64,000 bases of DNA from Charina bottae (GCA_023362775.1 JALMGJ010000006.1:55452501-55516500); one strand, 5' to 3'. Positions 1 through 13,110 are shown, counted from the stretch's first letter. The notes: generated from the sequence alone by a model not told the origin. Numbers and translations are program-made.

Positions 1-250
1 CCTGAAAGAAATAATAACTGTAACTTGATGGTTCCAAATTTATACTCCATGCATTTGGACCAAATCAGTTATGATTGCTTCACAATTGACTAATAATATT
101 ATTAGTAAAATTAAATGTGCTGTAATTAAAAAAAATAAGTTGCAAGACATATATAGTAAATATAAAATGAATTAGAACAGTAATATTTGTAAAAGAAAAA
201 AAATAATGGGATATTTCCTACCTGATTTTTAAAATACAAGGGACTGGTGC

Positions 251-306
<56 letters not shown>

Positions 307-365
307 TTATGTATTTATTTATGTATTTATTTATGTATTTATTTATGTATTTATTTATTTATTTT
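251..365. repeat. GATA-type and TTTATGTA microsatellite
   Basis: A pure (ATAG)n tract at about 251-306 runs directly into a (TTTATGTA)n/(TTTA)n tract to about 365. GATA tetranucleotides are common in squamate genomes. The small open frame reading through it is only repeat translation. Confidence 0.95.
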
Positions 366-787
366 TCAAATTTATTACCACCCATCTCCCCCAACGGATC
401 CATAAAATGTAATTGTGAAGAATTATATTACATTTATGTATTAAATTTGTATGCTGCCCAACACCCAGCAACTCTACATAGTTCCTTCCACATCACCAAA
501 CAGAATCGTTATAGGGTAACCCATAGTCACCCTTGCTTTGAATGTTCAGCATACCATATATGCTGATCAGTGTACCCTCTGGGGAATCAATAAAAGGGCA
601 TCTAACCAGTGTCTTACCCCCACCCCTACCCCATCTCTATCCAGTTCCTGTGTGCACTATTTTGAGCCTTGGAGGAGAAAACTCTGAGCATTTACACTGA
701 GGGGAAATTAAAAGAACTACCAATTTATCAGTTTAAAAAAGAGCTATGAAGTGACAGTTCCAAAGTCCAGTATCTTAGGCTCTATAG

Positions 788-990
788 CAGAGCTTTCCAA
801 ACTGTGTGTCGCGACACGTTAGTGTGTTGGCTGCAGTGTCTGGGTGTGTTGCGGCTGCCGCTGCCTCCGAACCCTGCCAGGATTCCACGCAGGTCCTAGT
901 GCCTGCCTTGTGCTCTGCTGTAAGGGTGTGTCATGAAATGATGCATGTCTAAAAAGTGTGTCACCAACATGAAAAGTTTGGAAAACTCTG
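788..990. mobile_element. non-autonomous hAT MITE (family A, copy 1)
   Basis: The element begins CAGAGCTTTCCAAAC and ends with the inverted form GTTTGGAAAACTCTG. It is flanked by an 8-bp duplication, CTCTATAG at 780-787 and CTCCATAG at 991-998 (one mismatch). The interior carries the GTGTGTCGCGACAC palindrome shared by the other family copies in this window. The 8-bp duplication and CAG..CTG ends indicate the hAT superfamily. There is no transposase frame. Confidence 0.85.
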
Positions 991-998
991 CTCCATAG

Positions 999-2005
999 GA
1001 AAAGGGAGTGTCCAAGATCTAGGAAACAGAGTAAAGCACAGTAAAAATGGCCCACTCCAAAACTCTTCAGAACTCCAAAGGTTCTGCTAGAAAAGCAGAT
1101 CTAATGCAGTTCCTGATCCATTGGAGCTGACAGGGAGTAAGTTGACTAGACAGCCCAACAAAGATGACAGCTTGGATTGTATGGGCACAAAGCCACAAAG
1201 TAGCACAAATGCTGCATGGGAAAGTGCCCACAGTATAGTTATTAGTAGGAACTAAAATCAATCTGATTGAAGACCAGAAATTCCTGATTCTACTCTGTTC
1301 TTGCTTAAGAGGGCTAACCTTGTCTGGAACATGTATTTTCTAGCTTTTCTTGTAATTGGCTATATTCCTTGGGGCTATGTAGAAGGCACTCATTTGATAC
1401 CCCTGCTTGGAGTTCTGAAATAGTTCTGAATAGTTACATTCTGAGTAACTTCCACTGCATTGTCCTTCCCAGTTTAGCATACTTGAACAATAGGCAGCTA
1501 TTTATTTCATATTGTCTATGGTTCCACAAAAATCAGCATAAAAATGAAGCATGCAGATTAAATGAACCTATTAAAAAAAGGGGGGAGGGATAAATTTTCC
1601 AAGCTTCATAAGCTACATAAGTTTTGTTTTAAATAGGACAGTTAGAATACACATGCTATGGATGTTCCTGGAAGAAGAAGCAAAGTGATCTTAAGGGAAT
1701 GCTAAATTTCCACTAAAAAAGTATCCTGGCCTTCATATTATTACATACACTGGTAGTGGGGACTGTTGTATTTTTTATTTTGTGATCTAAAAAGAATCTG
1801 GGTAAAAAGATTCAAACAAGCCTCATTTTAAAAGGGACAAGCTATTTTTTTTTCTCTTACCTGAAAGGCTCCAAAAAGTCTGTTAGTACCAAATTCCTCA
1901 AATGCTTGTTACCATAAAAGGAATAATTGCTTCAGCTAGGCTGAGCTGGGTAGTCACAAGTTACATTGGTTACTATGGCAACTGATTATTTGTTATCAAG
2001 TTAAT
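999..2005. other. intergenic, nothing recognised
   Basis: AT-rich unique-looking sequence. The open frames are short and lack codon structure or homology I recognise. Confidence 0.5.
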
Positions 2006-2013
2006 TTGTATAG

Positions 2014-2283
2014 CAGGGCTTTCCAAAGTTTTCCCGCGGTGACACACCAACTGCTGTTGGTGTGTCGCCACGGGAAAACCCGGAAGTGCCGCCGTTGTGG
2101 CAGCGCGCAAAAACCCGGAAGCGCTGCTGTCGCTTTCAGTTTTTGCGCGCCGCCGTTGGTGTGTCGCCGCGGGAAAACCCGGAAGCTCTGATGATGATCA
2201 GCGCTTCCGGGTTGTGTGGCGACACACCAGACTGTGTGTGGCGACACACTTTTGTGTCACGACACACAGTTTGGAAAGCTCTG
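2014..2283. mobile_element. non-autonomous hAT MITE (family A, copy 2)
   Basis: Terminal inverted repeats CAGGGCTTTCCAAA and TTTGGAAAGCTCTG are flanked by a perfect 8-bp duplication TTGTATAG (2006-2013 and 2284-2291). The interior contains repeated GTGTGTCGCCACG and CCCGGAAG motifs in both orientations, so four overlapping open frames here are artefacts of its GC-rich palindromic structure. Confidence 0.92.
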
Positions 2284-2291
2284 TTGTATAG

Positions 2292-3093
2292 AAAAGAGAT
2301 ATTTTGTTTAAGCGGGCTGGCTATGCTTATCTCAACCTATTCAGATGTAAGTTATTTTCTGCCTGTAAGTATCTCTGAGGTGAAACAGATTCCTGTAAAT
2401 ATGTTCTGTTGTTTTGAATAAATGCAACTATATTTTTACTGCAAAAGTTTATTTTATTGATCTCTCTCTCTCTATCAAGCTTCTGCAACTCTGCACTTAA
2501 AAATAAATATTAATAACAGGGACTGTCATAATTAAGACCACACTGAACTATTTTTAAACTTCTTTAGGCAGTTACATGGACTTCAGATCAATTAGGTTCA
2601 AAATGTTTCCAGTTTGGAGCCCTTTTTATCACATTCAGATGTATACCTCAGTTTGCTGGTGCTCATTAATAACAATGGTTTGCAGTGACCAAGAATGAGA
2701 AAATTAGCTAGTCCAAGAAAAGGAAGAGCTAACTGGTATAGCCTGGCAGTTCCCACCAGGGGCTTCTGAATGAATTAAATGTACAAAGTTCTTGTCTCTT
2801 ACAAAGCTATTTCAAGATCCTGGCCAGTCCCAAGAGCAAAATGAGTTAAGAGGGTAATTTTGATAAAAGGTTGTGATTCCATCTGGTTCCAATTGCAAAT
2901 AGATGGAATAAAGAGAGGGTGAAAAATCTCCTTTATATATCAGCATGCCTGCATAATCTCATTTTTGTCCTCTGTTCTCTCCTTCATATGTGTTAGTGTT
3001 CAGTAAAAGAGAAAAAGCTCAGTTCTTTATCAAACAGAGAAAATACAATTGTCAGTACCATTCTGGAATGATATGAAACTGAAATAAATATTG
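2292..3093. other. intergenic, nothing recognised
   Basis: AT-rich sequence with a short (TC)n run near 2460. No gene, RNA or clear repeat family is visible. Confidence 0.45.
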
Positions 3094-3164
3094 ACGCGCC
3101 ATCAGCACTTCCGGGTTTTGTCGCAACACACTAGTGTGTCGTGACACACAGTTTGGAAAGCTAT
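3094..3164. mobile_element. truncated hAT MITE (family A, copy 3)
   Basis: Only the right half of the family is present: CACTTCCGGGTTTTG, then GTGTGTCGTGACACAC, then the terminal GTTTGGAAAGCTATG. The left terminal repeat is missing, so no target duplication can be read. Confidence 0.75.
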
Positions 3165-3354
3165 GGGCTAGAGCAAATACTGTATATCTATAATAATAAA
3201 GTTTTATTAGATACAAAAAGCAATTCATCTATCCAAGCTGTTAAAATAGCCTCAAGGTTTTGATCTGATATATAGAGGGAAATTATTAGAGCCAATTTCC
3301 CAAGTGCTGATAAAGTTGTTAGTACTAGGCAGAGTGCCCAATTATCCTATACAG

Positions 3355-3593
3355 CAGGGCTTTCCAAAGTGCCGCCGCTGGCGACACACCCGTTGGCGGC
3401 GTCGGCGGCGACACGCGCGCGCACGGCGATGGCGCGGGGGGGCGTGCGGCGGCGCGGGGGGCGTGCGGCGGCGCGCGTGTGCATGGCAGCCGCCGTGCAC
3501 GCGCGCGCCGCCGCTTCCGGGTGGTGTGGCGACACACCACGCTGTGTGTGGCGACACACTTTTGTGTGGCGACACACAGTTTGGAAAGCTCTG
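3355..3593. mobile_element. GC-rich hAT MITE (family A, copy 4)
   Basis: Ends are CAGGGCTTTCCAAAG and TTTGGAAAGCTCTG. A perfect 8-bp duplication CTATACAG lies at 3347-3354 and 3594-3601. The centre is an extremely CpG-rich run of GGCGGC/GCGCGC units embedded in AT-rich DNA. It produces five long frames on both strands (Arg/Ala/His-rich), which are not genes. Confidence 0.92.
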
Positions 3594-3601
3594 CTATACA
3601 G

Positions 3602-5604
3602 GTAACTAACAGCTTGGGAAAAGACAAGCATCTCATCTTACTGTCTTGAAATGCCTCTTGGAAAAACTTGCCAATTTTTTTTTGAATCACTCCTTCACTA
3701 GATGTATAAAAGAGAGCACAGGATTGTCCTAGTTTGCCATAAAATATGAATATTTTGAACAAACACATCCCTAATTCTTTTCATCGAAGCAACTAAGTCT
3801 TACTACTGCATGTCAGTTAGACCTAGTAGACTCTTATGCACTGGTTCTGTTTAATCACATATGTTTAATAGGATGACATATTGGGATATTAGTTGGTGAA
3901 AATCAGAGTGCGCAATTATCAAAACTTAAGATCCAACCTTAATTGGAAGCTTCCTACATTGTGCAGTTAACTATGTAAGACTCCGAATCTGCCACCAGCA
4001 GCTAACGAAAGCTGCAAGTAGCTCTCTGGGTATGAATTCTTTAAATGTTATCTTATCACTGTCAAGGCTTGATTATAGGCCAGAATCCAACAAGTGATTT
4101 TGTTATGTTTTGAATAACAGATTTCCCCTGCCAGATCATTTGAGCTTCAAAGGCAACTTACCATATGGTGGTGCAAAGGCTGTTGTTCAAAAAATACAAA
4201 CCCAAAATTTCTTTAACTGCACTGAAATAACTGTGTTCTGTGAATCTTGGTCATTTTTCCTACAAGAACATGGGTGTGGATATATTCCTTTACAGGATAC
4301 CATAGAGACACATGCATGTGTACACGTATACACAGAGAGAGAAAATCAAGTTATTCGAATGTTGTTGATTACTAGGTTGTATCCTGAAAATTTTACAGTT
4401 ACCCTCACTGTGCATCAAACAACAAGAAAACAAAAAACCACACATTTTATATATAATAAACACCCATCAAGGTGCAATTGAACAACAGCTGAAATTTATT
4501 CAAAGAAGCATCATGATTGTTCCTAATGTTATGAACATTCTTCAGATCCCATCATTAACATATCTATGTAGCTGTCTGTGAAACAGAAGACTTTTATGTG
4601 TAGATATCTATCATTTTCTTCAAGCATTCACATAAACACATGGAGGGCCTCAATATGGGAAGATAATTGTCTGGGTACATGTTCCTGCTCTCTAATCTCC
4701 TCACCTACCACATGTTCGGCTATCTGAAGGAAAGTTGTTTTTCTGTTTGCTTGCATGTAGGTCCTATTTTCTGGAATGTAGCTTTATTGGATTATGCGGA
4801 AAGTTTACTCTTTTTTGAGCCAAGTGAATACATCTCTGCTTTAGATCTCTTGACAGAATGCATGGAAATCAGAGAGAGAAAGCAATGAGCCAGCATACAT
4901 GATCCATTCCCAATATAGTTTGAAGCTCTCCATGTGTGCTTGAGGACAGCTTGCAAATGATGAATTGTGGGGTCCTTTAAGAATATATAAGCAGTGCTCC
5001 AGAATTCTAGGGCATCTTCATATGTAGACATTCAAGCACATAACATCATATGTAGATGTTCAGGCTTGGAACGTTGATGTCCAGTTGAATACATGGGTGT
5101 CAGAATGAGGAAGACCCATGAATCATCAACAATATGAATAAATATATGCACATTTGAATAATATTTACCCGATTCACATGAGTAATGTACGAAGTCTAGT
5201 GATGATATTAACATTCATAATTGCCTGGTTTGGTATATGATTTTGTCCAATTTATTTGTTTGGGCATATTATGAATAAAGCATTATTTCCAGAGGTATTC
5301 CACAAAGCTATGAATTAAACACAAGCTGCTTTGCAGGTTTTTATGCATCAAGCAATTAAACATCTTTCATGCATCAACAATAAAAAGGTTTGTCCAATGT
5401 ATCTTGCCTCTATTTATTGATAATCAGTTCCAGTTATCAGTCATGGAAAGGTAATTTTAGCTCTGCTGAAACTACAATCTAACAAAGTTCTGTCACAGTG
5501 TGACTGATGCTACTTTTATGGCTGGGTGTGTGGGGGGGAATTGCTTCACAGAGACAGACACCAAGGAGGCTTTGTTGTCTCTTTTACCATGTACAAATAT
5601 ATTT
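3602..5604. other. intergenic, nothing recognised
   Basis: No supported gene. Small frames of 60-123 codons occur by chance in AT-rich sequence and have no domain pattern. Confidence 0.45.
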
Positions 5605-5612
5605 CGGGAATT

Positions 5613-5631
5613 TGTTGTTGTTCAGTCGTTA
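5613..5631 (-). mobile_element. 19-bp BovB/RTE 3'-end insertion
   Basis: The sequence TGTTGTTGTTCAGTCGTTA is the reverse complement of the extreme BovB-type 3' tail, the same tail seen at the end of the long BovB copy near 27.12 kb. It is bracketed by a perfect direct repeat CGGGAATT (5605-5612 and 5632-5639). I infer a retrotransposition event that aborted after about 19 nt. Confidence 0.75.
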
Positions 5632-5639
5632 CGGGAATT

Positions 5640-7199
5640 AGGAACTATTTAAAGCAGTGTATCCAAACTTCCCAGTAGAAAGTCTGTTCCTCCCGCCTGT
5701 TTCTCCCAGGATCTAACTTTCTCTACCTCTCTCCCAGAGCTATTTGCTAGCAACCACCCACTCTGTTGCTTAGCTACCAACTCCCCCTTTTTTTCCTCAG
5801 TTTTTCATTAAGAGAGGGAGATAAGAACTGAATTGGCTGATTTACTTTGGGGTGTGTTTGAAGTCTTTATTCATACTTTTTCCAGATCTCGGCAGCCTTG
5901 ACCTTGTGTGATGAACCTCCTTCTTGGTCTTCAGCCCAGCCCTTCCCAGTCTAGGGCTTCCCCAAGGTCTCCAGGCATCCCTGCAGGCAGCCGCCACCTC
6001 CTTCTGTCCCCATATGTCTTGGGCTTGGGGTGAAACACATCCCTCTGCCTGGCTCTTCACTTCTCTTGTCCCAGGGAAGCCTCCAAATAATGTCTTCATC
6101 CCTCTTCTCTCTCTGGTGGCCAGCGATGTCTCTCACCAGCCACCAACTTCCCATACAGTCATTCCAAAAGGACTTACTGCCTCGATGCATCAGAATGGCA
6201 CAGGATCAAACATGGCAATCTCTCTCTCTCTTCTCTGTCTCTTTATGATTCAAACCAGTAGCATTTCCTCCAGTAACCCAGGAAGTGGGTTTCCATCCAG
6301 TGCTTTAGAACCCAACACCTATATACTAGGTTAAGCCAATCAGAATGCTACCTCCATCTGTCCTACAATAGTCCTGGCTAGCAGCCAGGACAGCTTATCT
6401 GCCCTTGTGACAGCAGAGCTACAACTCAAGGCCATACCTGAGCTGCTTCTCCCCAATTTTTCCCCCTATCAAAGCAAGTTTATGAAATTTGGTTTGAAGC
6501 AGTGAATCAGATCAAGTGGACTCAAAGATCTTCACAGATTGGATGACTTTTCTCTTGCTTCTGCAATTGTAACAAACTTTATATACTGCCACTGTACAAG
6601 TTCGATTCCATGTATGGGGATATCGAGGAATGTTTGAATGGTGTGGCGTTACTATGAATAAATAGCCAATGAGTTTTATCACTTTATTCAACTTTACCTA
6701 TCAGCCTGTTTGAGGTGACAAAGCTAACATTACTTTGGGCTTCATTCACATTCACATTTTCATTCTCAATTTCTTTAACGTAAGAAGCTTGAACTTTGCT
6801 GTCTTCGAAGTTAATGGAATATAATATTTCTGTGCTAGTCCTGCCAGCACAACTGGAACTCAACTCTGTTCTCACCAGTGGGAATATGGGTTCAGGGTCT
6901 AGCTTTATTTTTAAATTCTGCATGACTGGAATAGGTTTCAGGCTCTTGACAATGACTGAATGGGTGTCAAGCTAGTGCTGGCATTTATATTGCTTTCAAC
7001 TTTTACTGCATTAAAAATAAGAGTGTAGTGGAGATGGCAAGGCTATGAAAGACAGTTTCTTTGTGCCAGCCCCAGAGAGTCCCAGAACTCTATGTTATTC
7101 AATTTTTACCAGTGAGAAGTGGTAAAAATCCTGACAATATGTGATTTTGTGGAGTCCTTGGTGCAAAATATGTGATTTTGCTTAAAAATCTAATCTTTT
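5640..7199. other. intergenic, nothing firmly recognised
   Basis: Includes a pyrimidine-rich, somewhat GC-richer block at about 5650-6470 with several 70-136 codon frames on both strands. None shows a protein family, and the block may be an old unclassified repeat. Confidence 0.4.
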
Positions 7200-7415
7200 A
7201 TTGCAGTGGCATGCTTCCTGAACTGTTGTTGAACAGACTCACAAGAATAGGAAGACCAAGAAAGTTATGGCTGGATGGAGTTGATGAGATCCTTAGAAAA
7301 TGAGATAAGAAGTTTGAAGAACAAAAGCAACATATTGATATAGTAGAAGTAATGATGGTTTGCAAGGATAGAAAAGTATGGAGGAGGATTGTGAATGGTG
7401 TTGGTGTAAGCTAGA
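7200..7415 (+). pseudogene. decayed non-LTR retrotransposon C-terminal fragment
   Basis: Reading the + strand with one internal stop gives a stretch containing RIGRPRKLWLDGVDE followed later by DRKVWRRIVNG. This is the basic C-terminal signature of RTE/BovB-like reverse transcriptases, and a related arrangement occurs in the BovB copy at 27.1-27.4 kb. The fragment is old and broken and lacks the RT core. Confidence 0.6.
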
Positions 7416-8188
7416 TCCAGTTGTATTTCATTTTCTTTTTTCTTATCTCTTCTGTTTATTATTATTACTCTTTTTCTGCACTTTACATAATATTGTTTAT
7501 CTCCAGTGTAATGGGTACATAGTACATGTGCTTTTCAATTCTACTCTTAATATAAATTAAAAGTGTGCTGCTATTATACATGAATTAACATTAATTCACT
7601 GCTTTTTGAAAATTAGCTGTGATTAACTATAACCAGAAAACTATATATTTACAGAGTGATTTTCTCAGTGAACTAAGATTTCATCCAAAGCATTTTCTTC
7701 AATGAAATACTTTTTTTTGTAGACAGTTGTATAATTTTTGAATGGCCATGTTCCTGGAAACATTATAAAAAGCTGCAAAGAGTTAGATGAAAAATTAGCT
7801 TAGTGATTTGTCTTTGGAAAGAAATCTTGAACCACAGTGGCTGACACAAACATGCCAGCTCTGAGTTATTCTATAAGCAATATGCCAGGTAGACTGTAAA
7901 TTCAGCTGTTCTGTTTTGTGTTCAAGCGCTTGCTAGCCTGATGCTTGGCACTGCAATGCTAAATATATTTACTTGGAATTCCCCATTGTTTTCCATGGAA
8001 CTTAGTAGAATCAGCCTATTCCCAATGAAAATATAATGAAGGGAAACCCAATGTAAATATTACCACCTTATTGTGAAAACTCTTTGAACCTCATGTGTGC
8101 CTCATATGGTGATACTATGCAAAATGCATTCTCATTTAATGTCTTCCAAGTACATCAGAGCTCATAGCAATTATATATATAGAGAGAG
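7416..8188. other. intergenic, nothing recognised
   Basis: AT-rich sequence with no supported gene or repeat. Confidence 0.45.
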
Positions 8189-8548
8189 AGGTAGTCCTCG
8201 ACTTATGAACATTCATTTAACGACTGTTCGAAGTTACGACAGTGCTGGAAAAAGTGACTTACAGCCGATCCTCTTACTTACGACCATCACAGCATCTCCG
8301 TGGTCACATGATCAAAATTCAGGCGCTTGGCAACCGGCATGTATTTATGATGGTTGCAGTGTCCCGGGGTCACGTGATCACAATTTGTGACCTTCCCAGG
8401 AGGCTTCCAACAAGCAAAGTCAATGGGGGAAACCAGATTCGCTTAATGACCATGGCAAAAAAGGTTGTAAAATCAGGTGCAACTCACTTAACGACCGCAT
8501 TGTTTAGCAATGGAAGTTCCAATTGTGGTTGTAAGTTGAGGACTACCC
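8189..8548. mobile_element. small TIR DNA transposon (Tigger/pogo-like ends)
   Basis: The left end GGTAGTCCTCGACTTA is matched in inverted orientation by TAAGTTGAGGACTACC at the right end, about 360 bp apart. Inside, CTTAACGACC and TTACGACC motifs recur in both orientations. No transposase is encoded. The TA-type target duplication expected for a Tigger/pogo element is not clear, so the superfamily is an inference. A related element lies at 33.5-34.3 kb. Confidence 0.65.
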
Positions 8549-11500
8549 GTATATAAAAAATTGATGGGTTCTTCTGTTCTGATGAAATTTTACTTTAAGA
8601 AGTGAATTTCAACTGATTGCCATCATGTAATTAATAAAGAGAATTCTTTAATATATTAAGATAAATACTTGTCTGTATTTGTTATATTTGCATATGTATA
8701 TCCGTGTGCCTTTGTCTTTACCAAGGCAAATTTTAGGGAAAACATTATACTATCAATTCCAGTGGCATTTCCAGGATTATGTCCTTTCCTCCTCCTTTTT
8801 ATATTACCAAGGCCCTGGTAATCTATTGATGCCCAGACTTTAGGAGATTGGGAAGCCTGGGTTTACGGCTTATTTCTATAATCAAAAGCATTCATCCTTG
8901 TGGCAGTATGGATTCCTTCAGTGGTGTTTCCATAGGAGTTTCCTATGGAATTTCAGGAGTTTCCATGAGATCTCAGGTCATTTATTTCAATATGATTTTG
9001 TAGTTTAAATTATGCTCAACATTTAAATTACAGTAGGCAGAACACACACACACCCCAAACAGTGTTTCCAAACATTGTTTTGAAAGAAAAGAAGATTCAA
9101 GAAAGGCAATCTGGTGCCCTGTATGTGTTTTAGACTATAGTTTCATAATCTCTGGTCATTCTCCTCTCTGGTTATGTCTGGTGGGAGTTGAAAACCAAAA
9201 TATCTAGAGGGCATTAGGTTGCCTGTCCCTGTTCAAAAGCATTTAGTACCAATTACTGATAAACTTTACATAAGTTGGGGGATGCAAATTTGGTAAAGCT
9301 AATCTTTTAGAGAAAAACCAAGTCCAATGTGGGCGTGGGACAAGGCCAAACTAAAGTACCTGGCATTTCCAAAAGTTACAAGATGTGGTCTGATTTTTTT
9401 TTCACCATTTCAAATTCAACCATAAATTTCAGAATGGCTTCTTCTTAATTCCCATTGAATTCAACAGTGATTATATCTGAACAGACATTTATAGGACTAG
9501 GATGTTAAAGGTTACATTCTTTCTCCTTGCATTGTATGTGAAGTTAACTTAGTATGACTCCAATGCACTTAAAGAACTTTTCTTCACAATTATATGAGAT
9601 TTATTTATATAAGGAACTCATTAAAAACTGCATAAATGTGCATATGACTTGTAGGAAAGCCTTATGTTCTTTTCCTATACAATGTCTATTCTATGTAGTA
9701 ATCCATATATTTTGGCAAATTTGTCAAACAAACAAAAAAAAACTTATTCTTTTTTTGTTTTAAAATAACCTGCCAGAATTGTATTATAATTTCTAGCATT
9801 AAAACTACTTAACACTTCTTAAAACCTATTTGTTAATATATAATAAAAGCAATGATTAGACATAATGTTGACCTTTTGCCGTTTCATTTAAGGATGCACT
9901 AAATTTAGACATAAAGAGTACCGTCTGGTTCGTCTGGCCCCAAATTCAAGTACTGGAGATATGATTGTCAAATGAATTCACTGTAGCAGCCAAAAAATCA
10001 GTGATATACTCAAGTTCTGTAAAAAGGATGTGATTGTTGAATGCTACTTGAAAGTTTTTTGAAGACACCTATAAAAATACAAACCTTGTTACAGCTTCTT
10101 ATACTACAATAAAAACATGAGCATGCAGTGAAAACACCAATGGCCAAATGTGATTAATAACGTATAAAGAAAATTCATTCAATTCATTCCTTTGAACATG
10201 CTTATATTATATAACATTCTTCTACCTTTCATTTCAATAGATAATACAACTGGATGGCTTTTGGACAGCAAATATGCTACATTCAAGAATAAGAGATATT
10301 TAGGTTACCTCCACAAGCAAATAACTGCCAACCCATTGAGTGTCTGAGTCTGAAAAAATACTGATCAGCTTGTCAGTGGGCAAAATCTTTATTCAACTTT
10401 ATAGCATTCATTTTTATTTATAGGGTTTAATCGATTATGCGATTAATCAGACTTACTTGTGAGATTTTTATCTAGAATGGGATTTTAAAAGCATTCCAAC
10501 TAGTGTATCAAAACCTTTCCCCTAGAGATTAATTCAGGCCTGGTAAGAGTATTCTTTCTTACCTGAAGCCTGCTGCTTGCAAGAATAAGGATATAAAAAT
10601 ATGAGGGGGGAATGAGAGGAGGGAAGGGTGCCAGAAACAGAGCGGGTGTTCTGACCACTTACGTATCTGATCCTACCTGTAATTTGCATTAGGTCTGCCC
10701 ATTACTCCTACGTACATATGACTTCCAATAAACTGTCCCAAGGAGACTGCGCACTTCCTCAGAAACAGTATCATTGTTTATCTTCCTACTTTCACACGCT
10801 ATATTTCTATATATCACAGTTGTTCTGTGGCACATCTCGCCTTTGTGCCCTGCTTAGGATTATTAGTCTAATCTTTCTGAATATTCTCTAGATGGAAGGA
10901 CTTCAACTCCCAAATTTTTCAGCAGTGGCCATCCTGGATTGAGAATCCTGGGAATCCAAATCCTTGAAGCATGGCCAGGCTGGAAACAGCTGCCTTTGCT
11001 AGATCAGAACACAGCGTTCTGTTACTTACTGTGAATATCACTGCAGAGCATTCAAATTGGTTTTGGCCATTTTCAACACAATAAAGGTTTTTTAAGAGGA
11101 GTTCTTTCACAAATTTTAATTGTATGAAAGAAACCACTTTTCTACTTTTCTCCTTCACAGCAAATTGGAAGAGTTTTTATAGCTAATTGCTAGAAAAAGA
11201 TGAGCTATTGTCAGGGCAGAGTGGATCCAATTAGCTGATAAGGACTGAGATCATGATAATGTAGCTGGTTTCAGGAGTTTTTGTTTCACAAACCTAACAA
11301 AAAAAAAAGATGAATGCTTTCTTAAAACTACAGCTGATTGATTCCTGTTTCTGGGAAAGCAAAACTGGCTTATAAAGTAGTGCTGATTTCAGTGAAAAGG
11401 ATGTAATATAAATATATAGAGTCAATAAAATGCACCACCCTTTGAAGGTGCCACAGATCAACAAATAACTCAAGAGTTGTCATCCCTTCTTTTTTGCTTG

Positions 11501-12892
11501 GTCAGTAGAAGAGATCACCACAATTTTTTTCTTATGGGCAAAGCTTTTCTCAATGTCACAGCCTCCATAGATCTCAAATGGAAGCCTCATTCTTCTCAGG
11601 CAGGGCCAGCATATACTTAAAGGCAGATGCCATGATGGTTAAGAGATTTTGGAGGTTATAGTCCAACCCATAATGTTATGTTACAGGAGCTGAAGCCCAA
11701 ATACTCAGTGTTGGACTGCAGACATGGATGAGGGAAGGGTTCTTTCAGAGCCCATTCATCTGTCAGGAGAGGCTGGTGGTTGGGATGAATGGCAAGTTAG
11801 AGCAAAATAGCATTATTCTTACATTTTCTCTCATGCTCTGGCATCTTACACGGCTGATACCAGATAACTAATTCCTAAAAAAAAACTGTGAGATTCCCCA
11901 TCACACTGTCAAGTTTTATGGAGTGTGAATGTTTGCAGCTTTCTTCCCCAGCAAGGACAGACTGTATTTCTGTTTTTGACAGGCCCACAAGGGAAACTGC
12001 CTGGAAAATTAAGAAGCATCACTGCCTCAGTTAATTTTCAGGAACATGGGGAAGCCCCAGTTCAGACAGCAACAGCTGAGTGGAAGAGCAAGGGGAATAA
12101 CCATTTTTTAAAAAAAGTTAGTCAACCTAAAAGACGAACAGCCTACAGAACAGATGGTAAGAAAAAGGCAGCAACAGTAGTGACGCTCCCTGCTTAGCAA
12201 ATAAAAACATTCTTTCCAGCTTTGCTTCTGCCCTCCAGAAATATCCTTGAATAAACAGATTTGGAAGATGGCCAGAAGTCCCTTAGTTCAAAAGTGTGTA
12301 CTTCAAGAACAGTTACAGACTGGGATGGGCAAGATGGCAGACCCTGTTTTCAGTCATCTACAATCCCCCAAAATCATGTTGCAAAAGCAAAATAGTTTTG
12401 CAAGATCCATTCAGAGAGCTTATTGAAACTGACACTCTGATGAAATCTCTCCTCCACTTTACCAAAAAAAAAAATTCTTTCTCTCTCCAAAACAGACTCG
12501 TTTTTTCACCTCATTCTTATGATGCTTTAGAATTTACTTTAATGATGGCGGTGTGCTTTTTCCTGATGGCTGTGGTTGTCTTTCTGCTACTCCTCTCCGT
12601 CCCTCTGCAATTTCCTCAACTGCTCTGTTTCATGATATGGGAAAGCTCCCAGAAGGAGTTCTTCCACTATTTCCTTCCTTTCCATTTTATACATCTGGGA
12701 AGCAGAGAGGTGGTAGACTGCAGAAGACAGGTGAGTCACCCTGAACAACCTTTGGATCTATTCTATTTAGAGTAAGAAAAATCCCACTTTCAGAGGGATT
12801 TCACCAGTTTCTTCTCCTTTGAAAAATAACATTCTAAAGCTATTTTTAAAAATTGAGTTCAGTGAGAATAAAAAATGGAAAAAGAAATGCTC
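8549..12892. other. intergenic with decayed repeat scraps
   Basis: No gene supported. Short stretches such as GGAAGGACTTCAACTCCCA near 10897 and TTATAGTCCAACCCA near 11656 resemble the conserved tail of old CR1/MIR-like repeats. They are too short to bound. Confidence 0.4.
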
Positions 12893-13110
12893 AGCATTTG
12901 TTTATTTGACTTATATACCACCTTTCCCCTAGTAGCTCAAGGTGGCATTCACAGAAATCCCTCATCCAGTTTTGCCTACAACCACCTATGAGGTAGGTTG
13001 AGTTAATATAGAGTCACTAGTCCAAAGTCACCCTATGAGTTTCCATGGCAGACTTAAATCTGGCTAGGTCTCCACAGTCCTGGTCCAATAGCTTAACCAC
13101 TACACCACAG
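12893..13110 (-). mobile_element. old tRNA-derived SINE with L2/CR1-like tail
   Basis: On the - strand the sequence starts with a tRNA-like A-box region (GTGTAGTGGTTAAG). It passes through a diverged body and ends GGTGGTATATAAGTCAAATAAA, the tail type shared by CR1/L2-mobilised SINEs. It is diverged with no clear target duplication. Confidence 0.55.

Noticed and set aside
3304..3768. Several long Arg/Ala/His-rich frames on both strands
   Set aside because: They all cross the CpG-rich core of a hAT MITE and exist only because that DNA lacks stop codons. No codon pattern or homology.
6684..6923. 79-codon - strand frame with charged residues
   Set aside because: No family recognised, no splice context, and length is within chance for AT-rich sequence.
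12296..12775. 159-codon + strand frame
   Set aside because: No domain pattern or homology recognised. Passes through low-complexity pyrimidine-rich sequence, so it is treated as chance.
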